Below, piece after piece: positions 1 to 7,739 of a stretch of 64,000 bases of DNA. The notes below the pieces were generated by a model. The model was not told the DNA's origin. It worked only from the letters and a program-made list of their open reading frames with translations, and did no database searches. How positions within the stretch are numbered: position 1 is the stretch's first letter; every line of letters begins with the position of its first letter. The stretch covers positions 3,230,356 to 3,294,355 of the forward strand of contig NZ_KE124774.1 in assembly GCF_000188155.2 (NCBI RefSeq). Reading direction: 5' to 3'. A program made the position numbers and the translations under genes. This DNA comes from Methylocystis sp. ATCC 49242 (GTDB lineage: Bacteria > Pseudomonadota > Alphaproteobacteria > Rhizobiales > Beijerinckiaceae).

Positions 1-96
1 CGCGCGAAGGCCGACGAGCCGCGCCCCACGGCCTCAGTCGAGAAGAGCGACGGCATCGGCGGGCAGGTCCTGCGCTGGCTCGGGCTCGGGAAATGA
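1..96 (+). CDS. C-terminal end of an unidentified protein (partial)
   Basis: An open frame enters from the left edge and ends at a TGA at 94-96, leaving 31 residues that finish with GQVLRWLGLGK. The tail is basic and moderately hydrophobic, with no domain I can recognise. GC-rich codon use matches the neighbours, so I read it as the real end of a plus-strand gene that begins outside the window. A perfect stem-loop follows immediately and may mark its 3' end. Confidence 0.5.
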   Translation, partial: RAKADEPRPTASVEKSDGIGGQVLRWLGLGK

Positions 97-102
97 CGAT
101 CT

Positions 103-129
103 CCACCCTCCCCCTCTTTGGGAGGGTGG
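103..129 (+). terminator. Perfect 10-bp stem-loop after the partial gene
   Basis: The left arm CCACCCTCCC (103-112) and right arm GGGAGGGTGG (120-129) pair perfectly around a 7-base loop, seven bases after the stop codon at 94-96. No T-run follows, so it is not a textbook intrinsic terminator. It could work as a weak terminator, a 3' mRNA stabiliser or a member of a palindromic repeat family. Nothing else is seen up to the next gene at 276. Confidence 0.4.
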
Positions 130-275
130 GCCGCGCGTAACGTCTACGTATTGCTGCAGCGCCGCGAGGTTCTTGGAGCGGCGCTCGCGGCTTGCTAGAT
201 TGACCGGGACATGCGCCAGGCTCTCGCGCCCGGCGCCGCTATTTACGGCCCCGCCGAGAAAATCCTGGAAGACAG

Positions 276-1127
276 ATGAACAAGCCCGTCACCCCCGACA
301 CTTTCGACGCGCGCGGCGCCGCCGCCATGTTCGAGCGCTACCGGCGTGCGGATTCGCCGCGTCCGGCGATCTGGAACGACACGCTCGATCTCATTCTCGC
401 GCATCGCTCGCACCGCAATTATCTCGATCAGCCCCTGCCGCCCGGCGCGCTGGAGACCATCGTCGCCGCCGCGCAATCGGCTTCCACCTCCTCCAATCTT
501 CAGGTCTGGAGCGTCGTCGCGGTCGAGGACGAGGACCGCAAGATTCGTCTCGCTGACCTCGCCGGCGGGCAGAAGCACATTCGTGACTGCAAGCTTTTCC
601 TGATCTGGCTGTGCGACCTCGCGCGCCTCGAAAATCTCGGGCGCGAGAAGGGCCGCGACGCCGCCGCGCTTCCCTATCTCGAAATCTTCATGACCGGCGT
701 CGTCGACGCCGCGCTCGCCGCGCAGAACGCCGTCGTCGCGCTGGAGGCGCTGGGGCTCGGCTGCTGCTACATCGGCGCCATGCGCAACAAGCCCGAGGAA
801 GTGGCGAAGGAACTGAACCTCCCGCCCAATGTCTTCGCGGTTTTCGGCATGACCGTCGGCGTCCCGGACCCCGCGGCCAACGCCGGCGTCAAGCCGCGCC
901 TCGGTCAGGCGGCGGTGCTGCATCGTGAACAGTATCAGTGGGGCGACGCGCAGCGCGAGGCGATCGAGACGCTCGACGCGAAGTTCAAGGATTTCCAGAA
1001 GGAGCAGGGCCTCCCCGAACAGGGCTGGATCCGTCAGGTGCTTTCGCGCGTGCGCGGAACCGACGCCATGAGCGGCCGTGACCGGCTGCGCGCGGCGCTG
1101 AACGCGCTCGGCTTCGAATTGCGCTAG
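276..1127 (+). CDS. Nitroreductase family protein (NADPH-dependent oxidoreductase type)
   Basis: This 283-residue protein has the layout of the nitroreductase fold. An N-terminal RSHRNYLDQPLP segment, where the family binds FMN phosphate, is followed by a Ser-rich stretch (SASTSSNLQVWSVV) and a central helix region with a GLGCCYIGAMRN glycine motif. The family uses FMN and NAD(P)H to reduce nitro compounds, quinones or flavins; the substrate here is unknown. The size resembles NfsA/FRP-type members more than the shorter NfsB type. A GGAAGA-like ribosome site precedes the ATG. The stop codon shares a base with the GTG start of the MFS gene at 1127, so the two are probably co-transcribed. Confidence 0.85.
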   Translation: MNKPVTPDTFDARGAAAMFERYRRADSPRPAIWNDTLDLILAHRSHRNYLDQPLPPGALETIVAAAQSASTSSNLQVWSVVAVEDEDRKIRLADLAGGQKHIRDCKLFLIWLCDLARLENLGREKGRDAAALPYLEIFMTGVVDAALAAQNAVVALEALGLGCCYIGAMRNKPEEVAKELNLPPNVFAVFGMTVGVPDPAANAGVKPRLGQAAVLHREQYQWGDAQREAIETLDAKFKDFQKEQGLPEQGWIRQVLSRVRGTDAMSGRDRLRAALNALGFELR

Positions 1128-2437
1128 TGACGGACGTCCTCGCCCGCTCGGCTCGACAAACGGCGCAGGAGATCGACGGAGAGCGGGTGGTCGCAAAAGT
1201 CGCGCGACGGCTCATCCCGATCCTCGTCACCGCATTTTTCGTCGCCTATCTCGACCGGGTGAATGTCGGCTTCGCCGCCCTCACCATGAACAAGGATCTC
1301 GGTTTCACGCCGGAATTCTTCGGCTGGGCGGCGGGCTCCTTCTTCATCGGCTATTGCTTGCTGGAGGCGCCGAGCAATTACATCCTGCACCGCGTCGGCG
1401 CGCGCGTCTGGATGGCGCGCATCATGGTGAGCTGGGGGCTGGTTTCCGCGCTCACCGCCTTCGTGTGGGATGGAACCAGTTTCGTCGTGCTGCGCGTGAT
1501 GCTGGGCGTAGCGGAGGCGGGCTTTTCGCCGGGCGTCATCCTCTATCTCACCTACTGGATACCGGCGGCGCAGCGCGCGCGCATCATCGGCGCCTTTTTG
1601 CTGGCCCTTCCGCTGTCGAGCGTCGTGGGCGCTCCTCTCTCGGGACTTATCCTCTCCGGGCTGGACGGCGTCTTCGGCGTCGCCGGCTGGCGATGGCTTT
1701 TCTTCATCGAAGCGGCGCCGGCGATGCTTTTGGGCGTCGCGTGCTATTTCTATTTGCCCGACCGCCCCTCCGACGCCTCATGGCTCACGCCGCAGGAGCG
1801 CGACTGGCTGCTGGCGGAGCTCGCGCGCGAGGGCGGACCCGTGGACGAAAGCCCATGGCGCGCTCTGCGCGATCCGCGCGTGCTGACGCTCGGCGTCGCC
1901 TATTTCGGCATTATCGTCGCGCTCTACGGGCTCGGTTTCTGGCTGCCGCAGATCATCAAGGCTTTCGGCGTCGATGTCGTCGCCGCGGGTTTCCTTACGG
2001 CCGTTCCCTTTGTTTTCGGCGCGCTCGCCATGGTTCTGTGGAGCCGCAGCTCCGACCGCAAGAACGAGCGCGTCGCGCATACCGTGCTGGCGTCGCTCGT
2101 CGCGAGCCTCGGCCTGGCGGCTTCGGCCTATGCGCCGACGCCGCTCTTTTCGATGATTGCGCTCTCCGTCGCTGCCGTCGGCACGCTCGCCAGCATGCCG
2201 ACATTCTGGAGCTTCGTGACGCTCGCCCTTCCGGGCGCGGGCGCCGTCGTCGGCGTCGCGGTCATCAATTCGATCGGCAATGTTTCGGGCTTCGCCGCCC
2301 CTTACCTCGTCGGCCTCATCAAGGGCGCGACCGGCGAGTTCGACTATGCGCTGCTCGCGCTCGCGGCGGGGCCGCTCATGGCGGGGCCGCTCGTTTTGCT
2401 CATCGCCCGCGCTACCCTTCTACCTCCTCGCGCTTGA
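1127..2437 (+). CDS. MFS transporter, anion:cation symporter (phthalate/glucarate-like) family
   Basis: The 436-residue protein has about 12 hydrophobic segments. Its N-terminal FFVAYLDRVNVGFAALTM and the following GWAAGSFFIGYCLLEAPSN are typical of the ACS family of the major facilitator superfamily, which brings organic anions into the cell by proton symport. The substrate cannot be deduced. The start is a GTG overlapping the nitroreductase stop (1125-1127), which implies translational coupling and perhaps a shared catabolic or detoxification role. The 3' end overlaps the convergent ABC-F gene by 26 bases. Confidence 0.88.
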   Translation: MTDVLARSARQTAQEIDGERVVAKVARRLIPILVTAFFVAYLDRVNVGFAALTMNKDLGFTPEFFGWAAGSFFIGYCLLEAPSNYILHRVGARVWMARIMVSWGLVSALTAFVWDGTSFVVLRVMLGVAEAGFSPGVILYLTYWIPAAQRARIIGAFLLALPLSSVVGAPLSGLILSGLDGVFGVAGWRWLFFIEAAPAMLLGVACYFYLPDRPSDASWLTPQERDWLLAELAREGGPVDESPWRALRDPRVLTLGVAYFGIIVALYGLGFWLPQIIKAFGVDVVAAGFLTAVPFVFGALAMVLWSRSSDRKNERVAHTVLASLVASLGLAASAYAPTPLFSMIALSVAAVGTLASMPTFWSFVTLALPGAGAVVGVAVINSIGNVSGFAAPYLVGLIKGATGEFDYALLALAAGPLMAGPLVLLIARATLLPPRA

Positions 2438-4223
2438 TCTCCAGCTCCAGCCATTCTTCCTCGGCGGCTGAAAGCTCGGCTTCCACCGCCGCAAAAGCCT
2501 CGCTCGCCTTTGCGAATTTCGCGGGGTCTTTCGCATAGAGCTCCGCGTCGTCCAGCAGCGCCTGTAGTTTTGCGCGTTTCATGCGCAATTCCTCGATCTT
2601 CGCCGGCAGCGTCGTGAGCGCGTGCTGCTCCTTGAAGGAAAGTTTCGCTTTGGCCGCGGATTTCTCGCGCGGCGGCGCTTTCTCCTTCGGCGCCTCTCGC
2701 GCGGGCGTGGCGCTGGCGCGCGCGTCGACCCCCTTGCCGCGCTGGGCGACCATGTCGCTATAGCCGCCGGCGTATTCGACCCAGCGGCCCTCGCCCTCGC
2801 TCATGAGAACGCTTGTCGCGATGCGGTCGAGGAAGTCGCGGTCGTGCGAGACGACGATCAGCGTGCCGGGATAGTCGGCGAGCATTTCCTCGAGCAGATC
2901 GAGCGTTTCGAGATCGAGGTCGTTCGTCGGCTCGTCGAGCACAAGGAGATTCGACGGCTTCGCCAGCGCGCGCGCCAGCATCAGCCGCCCGCGCTCGCCG
3001 CCCGAGAGTTTGCCGATGGGGGTGCGCGCCTGTTCGGGCTTGAACAGAAAGTCCTTCATGTAGCCGACGACATGGCGACGTTCGCCATTGATCTCGACGG
3101 TGTCTGACCCGCCGCCCGTCAGGGCGTCGGAGAGGGTCGTCTCGGGATTGAGGCTCGCGCGGCTCTGGTCCAGCGTCGCCATTTCGAGATTGGCGCCGAG
3201 CCTGAGCTTGCCGCTGTCGGGGGCCAGCGCGCCGGTGAGAAGGCTGACCAGCGTTGTCTTGCCCGCGCCATTCGCCCCGACGACGCCGAGACGGTCGCCA
3301 CGCAACACACGGGTCGTGAAATTATCGACGATGACCCGCTCGCCATAGGACTTGCGCAGCTTGATCGCCTCGATAACGAGCTTGCCGGAGAGCTGCGCCT
3401 CGCTCGCCTCCAGCTTCACGTCGCCCGTCGGCATCACGCGCTGGCGCCGTTCGGCGCGCATCGTGTGAAGGCCCGCGAGGCGCTTCATATTGCGCTTGCG
3501 CCGACCGGAGACGCCATGGCGCAGCCAGTGTTCTTCCGCGACGATCTTGCGATCGATCTTGTGCTGCTGCTTCTCCTCCTCTTCCAGCTCGCGGTCGCGC
3601 CATGCCTCGAATTCGCCGAAGCCGCGCGAGAGGTGCTTTGCGCGGCCGCGGTCGATCCAGACGGTCTCGCGGGTGAGATCCTGCAGGAAGCGGCGGTCGT
3701 GGCTGATGAGCACCATCGCCGAGCGCAGGGACGCGAGCTTCTCTTCGAGCCAGAGGATCGTGGGCAGGTCGAGATGGTTCGTCGGCTCGTCGAGCAGCAG
3801 AATGTCTGGCTCGGGCGCCAGCACGCGGGCGAGGGCGGCGCGGCGGGCCTCGCCGCCGGAAAGTCTCGACGGATCTTCCTCGCCCGTCAGCCCCAGTTCG
3901 AGCAGCAGGGTTCTGGCGACATGGGGATCGTCGAGCGGTCCGAGCCCCGCCTCGGCGTAAGCGGCCGTCGTGGCGAAGCCCGAGAAATCCGGCTCCTGCG
4001 GCAGATAGCGCAGACTCGCGCCGGGTTGCAGGAAGCGCGTTCCGGCGTCGGCCTCGATCTCTCCGGCCGCGATTTTCAGGAGCGTCGACTTTCCGGAGCC
4101 GTTGCGCCCCACGAGGCAGACGCGCGCGCCGGGCGCGACGGAAAGGTCCGCGCCTTCGAGCAGCGGCTTGCCGCCGAGGGTGAGCATTACGCCTTGCAGC
4201 GCGAGTAGGGGCGGGGGAGCCAT
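2412..4223 (-). CDS. uup: ABC-F family ATPase, Uup type
   Basis: This 603-residue soluble protein has two ABC ATPase domains and no membrane segments. Walker A motifs are GRNGSGKST (about residue 38) and GANGAGKTT (about 317). The signature LSGGE occurs in each half, and DEPTNHLDL / DEPTNDLDL are the Walker B regions. The two domains are joined by a charged linker. The C-terminal 80 residues are a Lys/Glu-rich coiled coil, the feature that separates Uup from EttA. ABC-F proteins act on the ribosome, and Uup also affects DNA repair and transposon excision in E. coli. The ATG start at 4223 lacks a strong ribosome site. Confidence 0.9.
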   Translation of the reverse strand: MAPPPLLALQGVMLTLGGKPLLEGADLSVAPGARVCLVGRNGSGKSTLLKIAAGEIEADAGTRFLQPGASLRYLPQEPDFSGFATTAAYAEAGLGPLDDPHVARTLLLELGLTGEEDPSRLSGGEARRAALARVLAPEPDILLLDEPTNHLDLPTILWLEEKLASLRSAMVLISHDRRFLQDLTRETVWIDRGRAKHLSRGFGEFEAWRDRELEEEEKQQHKIDRKIVAEEHWLRHGVSGRRKRNMKRLAGLHTMRAERRQRVMPTGDVKLEASEAQLSGKLVIEAIKLRKSYGERVIVDNFTTRVLRGDRLGVVGANGAGKTTLVSLLTGALAPDSGKLRLGANLEMATLDQSRASLNPETTLSDALTGGGSDTVEINGERRHVVGYMKDFLFKPEQARTPIGKLSGGERGRLMLARALAKPSNLLVLDEPTNDLDLETLDLLEEMLADYPGTLIVVSHDRDFLDRIATSVLMSEGEGRWVEYAGGYSDMVAQRGKGVDARASATPAREAPKEKAPPREKSAAKAKLSFKEQHALTTLPAKIEELRMKRAKLQALLDDAELYAKDPAKFAKASEAFAAVEAELSAAEEEWLELEIKREEVEG

Positions 4224-4324
4224 GGAAGCTTAGCGAACCTCTGTGTGATGTGAGATAAGCTTTTCCACGCCGCTGGCCGATTTGTCACCCCTTGCGCCGG
4301 CGATTGTTTTTGCGGAGCCGTTCA

Positions 4325-4984
4325 GTGTCCGTCACACCCGAGCAGATCCACGCCGGACAGGCCATTTACACGCCGCGAATGTTGCAATTCTACGATCTGC
4401 GCGTGCTCGTCCTGTCCAACCGCTGGATATGGAAATGCCCGACGGAGCGTCTTCTCGCGCATTACGACCGGCATGTGAGCGGCAATCATCTCGATGTCGG
4501 CGTCGGCTCCGGCTATTTTCTCGACCGCTGCCGCTTTCCGACGCCCGCGCCGCGCGTCGCGCTGATGGATCTGAACCCCAATTCGCTCGAATTCGCCTCG
4601 CGCCGCATCGCGCGTTACCGGCCGGAAGTCCTGGTGCGCAATGTTCTGGAGGAGATCGCGTATGACGGCGCGAAATTCGATTCGGCCGGCGTGAACTACC
4701 TGCTGCATTGCCTGCCCGGCGACATGGCGACCAAGGCGCGGGCGTTCGATTTCCTGAAGCCGCTGATGAATCCCGGCGCCGTCATTTTCGGATCGCAGTT
4801 GTTGCACGAAGGGGTCGAGCGCAGCTTGGCGGCGAGGGCGCTGATGGCCCATTACAACAGGGCGGGCGTTTTCTCGAACACGCAGGACGATCCCGGAACG
4901 CTGAAGCGCGAACTCGAAAAGCGCTTCAGCGATGTTTCTATCGAGATCGTCGGCTGCGCCGTGCTGTTTTCCGGGCGGCTGTGA
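4325..4984 (+). CDS. Class I SAM-dependent methyltransferase
   Basis: The 219-residue protein carries motif I as HLDVGVGSGYFL near residue 52, followed by an acidic strand end (ALMDLNPNSLEFA), which is the usual SAM-binding arrangement. The later VNYLLHCLPGD and GAVIFGSQLL segments fit motifs post-I and III of small-molecule methyltransferases. The substrate is unknown. I chose the GTG at 4325 because GCGGAG lies about 9 bases upstream; a TTG at 4292 would add 11 Arg-rich residues with no ribosome site. The gene is divergent from uup and convergent with the L,D-transpeptidase, with one base between the stops. Confidence 0.8.
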   Translation: MSVTPEQIHAGQAIYTPRMLQFYDLRVLVLSNRWIWKCPTERLLAHYDRHVSGNHLDVGVGSGYFLDRCRFPTPAPRVALMDLNPNSLEFASRRIARYRPEVLVRNVLEEIAYDGAKFDSAGVNYLLHCLPGDMATKARAFDFLKPLMNPGAVIFGSQLLHEGVERSLAARALMAHYNRAGVFSNTQDDPGTLKRELEKRFSDVSIEIVGCAVLFSGRL

Positions 4985-4985
4985 T

Positions 4986-6599
4986 CTAGCCCCCCAGGCC
5001 CAGCGCCTTCCGCACCCGCGCCGAATAGCCGTAGAGGTCCGGCCGCTGCACGAGCCGTCCGCCCTCATCCACGTAAGCGGTGAAATACTGGATGTGGACA
5101 GGCAGGGGCTTCGAGAGGTTGATGTAGCGTTCGCTGGGGCCGATGAGCTTCTTCACGCGCGCCTCGGACCAGCCGCTCCCCGGCCCGAGCACCGCTCCCG
5201 CCAGCGCGAAGGGATCGTCGACGCGCATGCAGCCATGGCTGAAGGCCCGATGCGAGGCGGCGAAGAGCCCGCGCGACGGCGTGTCGTGCATATAGACGGC
5301 GAAATCATTGGGGAAGACGAATTTGATCCGGCCGAGCGCGTTCTTCTCGCCGGGCGGCTGGCGCACGACCATCTGCCCGTTGCGATAGGACACCTGATAG
5401 CCCGCGCCGACGCCGCCATGCCATTCCTTCTGGATGATGGACTGCGGCACATACCAGGAGGGGTTGACGATGATCTCCACCATTTCGTCGGAGAAGATCG
5501 GCGTCGGCGTCTGCTCCTTGCCCACGATGACGCGCGTGCGATGGGTGACCATCCCGCCGCGCACCACGGCGAGCTCGAAGTCCGGAATGTTCACCTCGAT
5601 GCGCTCGTCGCCGAGGTCGCGCGGCAGCCAGCGCCAGCGCTCCATATTGGCGACGATTTCCGCCTCCAGCGCCGATGTCGAGCCGCCCCCCGCACTCGCG
5701 GCGCGGCGTTTCCGGGACTTCAGCGGCGGCGGATCGGCGTCGGTCTGCAGCCCTTCTTCGGCGGAGGCGACCCGCTCCGCGCCCGCCAACCCCGCCGCGC
5801 GCTGCGAATGCAGTTCGGCGAGCTTCTCGCGCAGTTGCTGATAGCCATAGTGCGGCGGGTTGAACGCCTGCAATGTTTCACTGGCGCGATAGCCGGCGGC
5901 GGCCACCTCTGCCACGGCCTGAGCCGGGTCCGGCAGAGTGGTCTTGGCGCCGATGAGACGCGAGAGGCGCCCGGGCTGGATGCGCCCGCCGCGCGCCTGC
6001 AGGGCGTAAGCGGCTACGGCCTCGGACAGCGCAAGCTCATCCGCGACGTCGGGAGCGGATTTCTCCGCCGAAGGCAGCTTGTAGGCGCGAAGATCGAGCC
6101 CGTCGTCGCGGGCGTCCTTCAGCCGCGACAGCGCGGAGGCGGCGCCTTCGCGCCAGCCGTTGGCGTCGATCCAGAAGGGCGCGAAGCCCCGCGCCGCATA
6201 GCCGGCCGCGATGGCCGCGCGCGTGCGGCGGCGCTCGGAGTCGCGGGCGACTTCCGGCGCGCGGGTCCAGTCGTCGAGCGCAAGCGCCACCGCGCGATGC
6301 TCGTCGTCGAGAAGCTGCCAGGCGAGGTCGAGGCCATCCGGCTCCGGACTCACGATTTGCACTCGGGCGTCGAGCACGGCGACGATCGGCGGCGCCGCCG
6401 GCGCGGCGAGGATCGGGTCGAGAGGTTCGGCGGTGGGCGCCTTGTCGAGGCCGGTTAGCGCAATCGCCGCCGGCGGCGCGAACAAGTCGGCCCGGCGAGG
6501 CGGATTTTGCTGCGCCGAGGCCGACGCCGCCGCGACAACGGCCGCAATCGCCGCCGCCGAAGCGCAGATATGCCGTGAAAACCAAGCGCAAGCCCGCAT
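4986..6599 (-). CDS. L,D-transpeptidase, YcbB/LdtD-like
   Basis: The mature catalytic domain (YkuD) is C-terminal, with the active-site signature SHGCMRVDDP carrying the nucleophilic Cys; an upstream His lies in the ASHRAF segment. These periplasmic enzymes form 3-3 cross-links in peptidoglycan or attach lipoproteins to it. I start at the ATG at 6599, preceded by GAGG, giving 537 residues and an N-terminal signal peptide (ASAAAIAAVVAAASASAQ). A longer frame upstream has no hydrophobic leader at its end. The region before the YkuD domain resembles the scaffold and peptidoglycan-binding-like portion of LdtD-type proteins. Its length is close to that of E. coli LdtD. Confidence 0.88.
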   Translation of the reverse strand: MRACAWFSRHICASAAAIAAVVAAASASAQQNPPRRADLFAPPAAIALTGLDKAPTAEPLDPILAAPAAPPIVAVLDARVQIVSPEPDGLDLAWQLLDDEHRAVALALDDWTRAPEVARDSERRRTRAAIAAGYAARGFAPFWIDANGWREGAASALSRLKDARDDGLDLRAYKLPSAEKSAPDVADELALSEAVAAYALQARGGRIQPGRLSRLIGAKTTLPDPAQAVAEVAAAGYRASETLQAFNPPHYGYQQLREKLAELHSQRAAGLAGAERVASAEEGLQTDADPPPLKSRKRRAASAGGGSTSALEAEIVANMERWRWLPRDLGDERIEVNIPDFELAVVRGGMVTHRTRVIVGKEQTPTPIFSDEMVEIIVNPSWYVPQSIIQKEWHGGVGAGYQVSYRNGQMVVRQPPGEKNALGRIKFVFPNDFAVYMHDTPSRGLFAASHRAFSHGCMRVDDPFALAGAVLGPGSGWSEARVKKLIGPSERYINLSKPLPVHIQYFTAYVDEGGRLVQRPDLYGYSARVRKALGLGG

Positions 6600-6870
6600 G
6601 GCCGCCCTCGCGTGAAACCGTCTCTCGGCGCGATTTCCGAATGCCGGATGAAACAGGAGATAGGCGCATCGCAGACGCAAGCAATCCGCCCCGGTTACAC
6701 AAACTGTAACGCGACCCGTCTCCCATGTGAATCGGCCCGGGACGCAGTATCGGCCGGTCATGGTTGAAATTCGGTGACTGTGGCCCGCGCGCCACATGGC
6801 GAATGGCAGGAGTGTGGCGAAGGCCGGCGGCTGACGTTATGATGCCCGGACCCAGCAGAGACTGGCCCCG

Positions 6871-7041
6871 ATGAAGCCCTATATCGTCATCGTCCACAAG
6901 GACGAGAACAGCGCCTATGGCATGACTTTCCCGGACGCGACGGGTTGCTTCTCGGCGGCCGATGAAATCGATGACCTGTTCGCAATGGCGGGCGAGGCGC
7001 TGGAGCTTTGGGCCGAGGGGACGCTGATCCTTATAGTCTAA
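6871..7041 (+). pseudogene. HicB-like antitoxin fragment (N-terminal half only)
   Basis: A 56-residue frame reads IVIVHKDENSAYGMTFPD, then GCFSAADEIDDLF and a GEALELWAEG end. This is the partial RNase-H-like fold typical of HicB antitoxins. The family normally runs to about 100-140 residues with a C-terminal DNA-binding domain (helix-turn-helix or ribbon-helix-helix), which is missing here. No HicA toxin gene is evident on either side. I read it as a decayed toxin-antitoxin remnant, although a stand-alone short HicB-like protein cannot be excluded. It borders the AT-rich gene at 7187, and the two may have arrived together. Confidence 0.6.
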
Positions 7042-7186
7042 GCAATTGAAAAAACTCTGGAGTGACTGGACAAGTTTGTCGTCGCAACGTTCTTCAACTC
7101 GGCGACGAGCGAGGAAAGGCAGCGCCTCACGTAAGGGCGCCGGTATGTGCTTTTTTAATTCCGAGCGAATCGAGTAGCTTCCCCTC

Positions 7187-7690
7187 ATGGAACCTTTCAA
7201 GCTTTTTTGGGATCACTTAAAAGGTGAATGGGCTGTCATCAAAACGGCTCCGCTCACCTTCTTTGCCGCCGTTTCCGTTGGCGTTTGGGGTGGTTACCAG
7301 TTTTCCAGCATGCGATATGAAGGGTCAGTTCAAAATCTTGATACCGCCATTAAAGCCAAAGATGCGACAATAGCTGAAATGCGTTTGCAAGCGGAGAGTA
7401 CAGGCCGTGAGAGCAAGTATGTGAAAACTGCAAATGATGCAGATGCTATTTATCAATTCAATCGGAAAGTGGGGCTTGGTAACGGAGTAGATATCCAATT
7501 ATCCCTTGGAAAGGTTATATTCGGAACCATTATTGCATCCGCTGAATTTAATAGCGGAGCTGAGTTTGAATTCAGAGATCTAATGCTTAAAATTACAAAG
7601 ATTGATATTTCAGGGCAAGAAAGATCTTTTGGAGTTTTACAAAAACAAACATTCGCGCATGTTACTGCGGCTATCGTCGGACGTAGGTGA
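7187..7690 (+). CDS. Hypothetical membrane-anchored protein in an AT-rich islet
   Basis: I do not recognise this 167-residue protein. One hydrophobic segment (residues about 21-38, TFFAAVSVGVWGGYQF) is followed by a predicted helix rich in Asp, Ala, Lys and Glu that could form a coiled coil (about 45-75), then a soluble C-terminal domain of mixed strands. This suggests an inner-membrane anchor with a cytoplasmic or periplasmic domain. Base composition is clearly AT-richer than all neighbours, with codons such as ATA, AAA and TTA frequent, which suggests recent transfer. It lies next to the HicB fragment and ends 49 bases before the convergent helicase gene. Confidence 0.6.
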   Translation: MEPFKLFWDHLKGEWAVIKTAPLTFFAAVSVGVWGGYQFSSMRYEGSVQNLDTAIKAKDATIAEMRLQAESTGRESKYVKTANDADAIYQFNRKVGLGNGVDIQLSLGKVIFGTIIASAEFNSGAEFEFRDLMLKITKIDISGQERSFGVLQKQTFAHVTAAIVGRR

Positions 7691-7739
7691 TGCTCCTCTG
7701 GGACGTGTGGAGACTAATGAGCAGGCGGGAGGAGGGACC

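Noticed and set aside
6842-7186. Complete HicAB toxin-antitoxin pair
   Set aside because: Only the N-terminal half of a HicB-like protein can be read; no HicA-like small basic toxin is found on either strand nearby.
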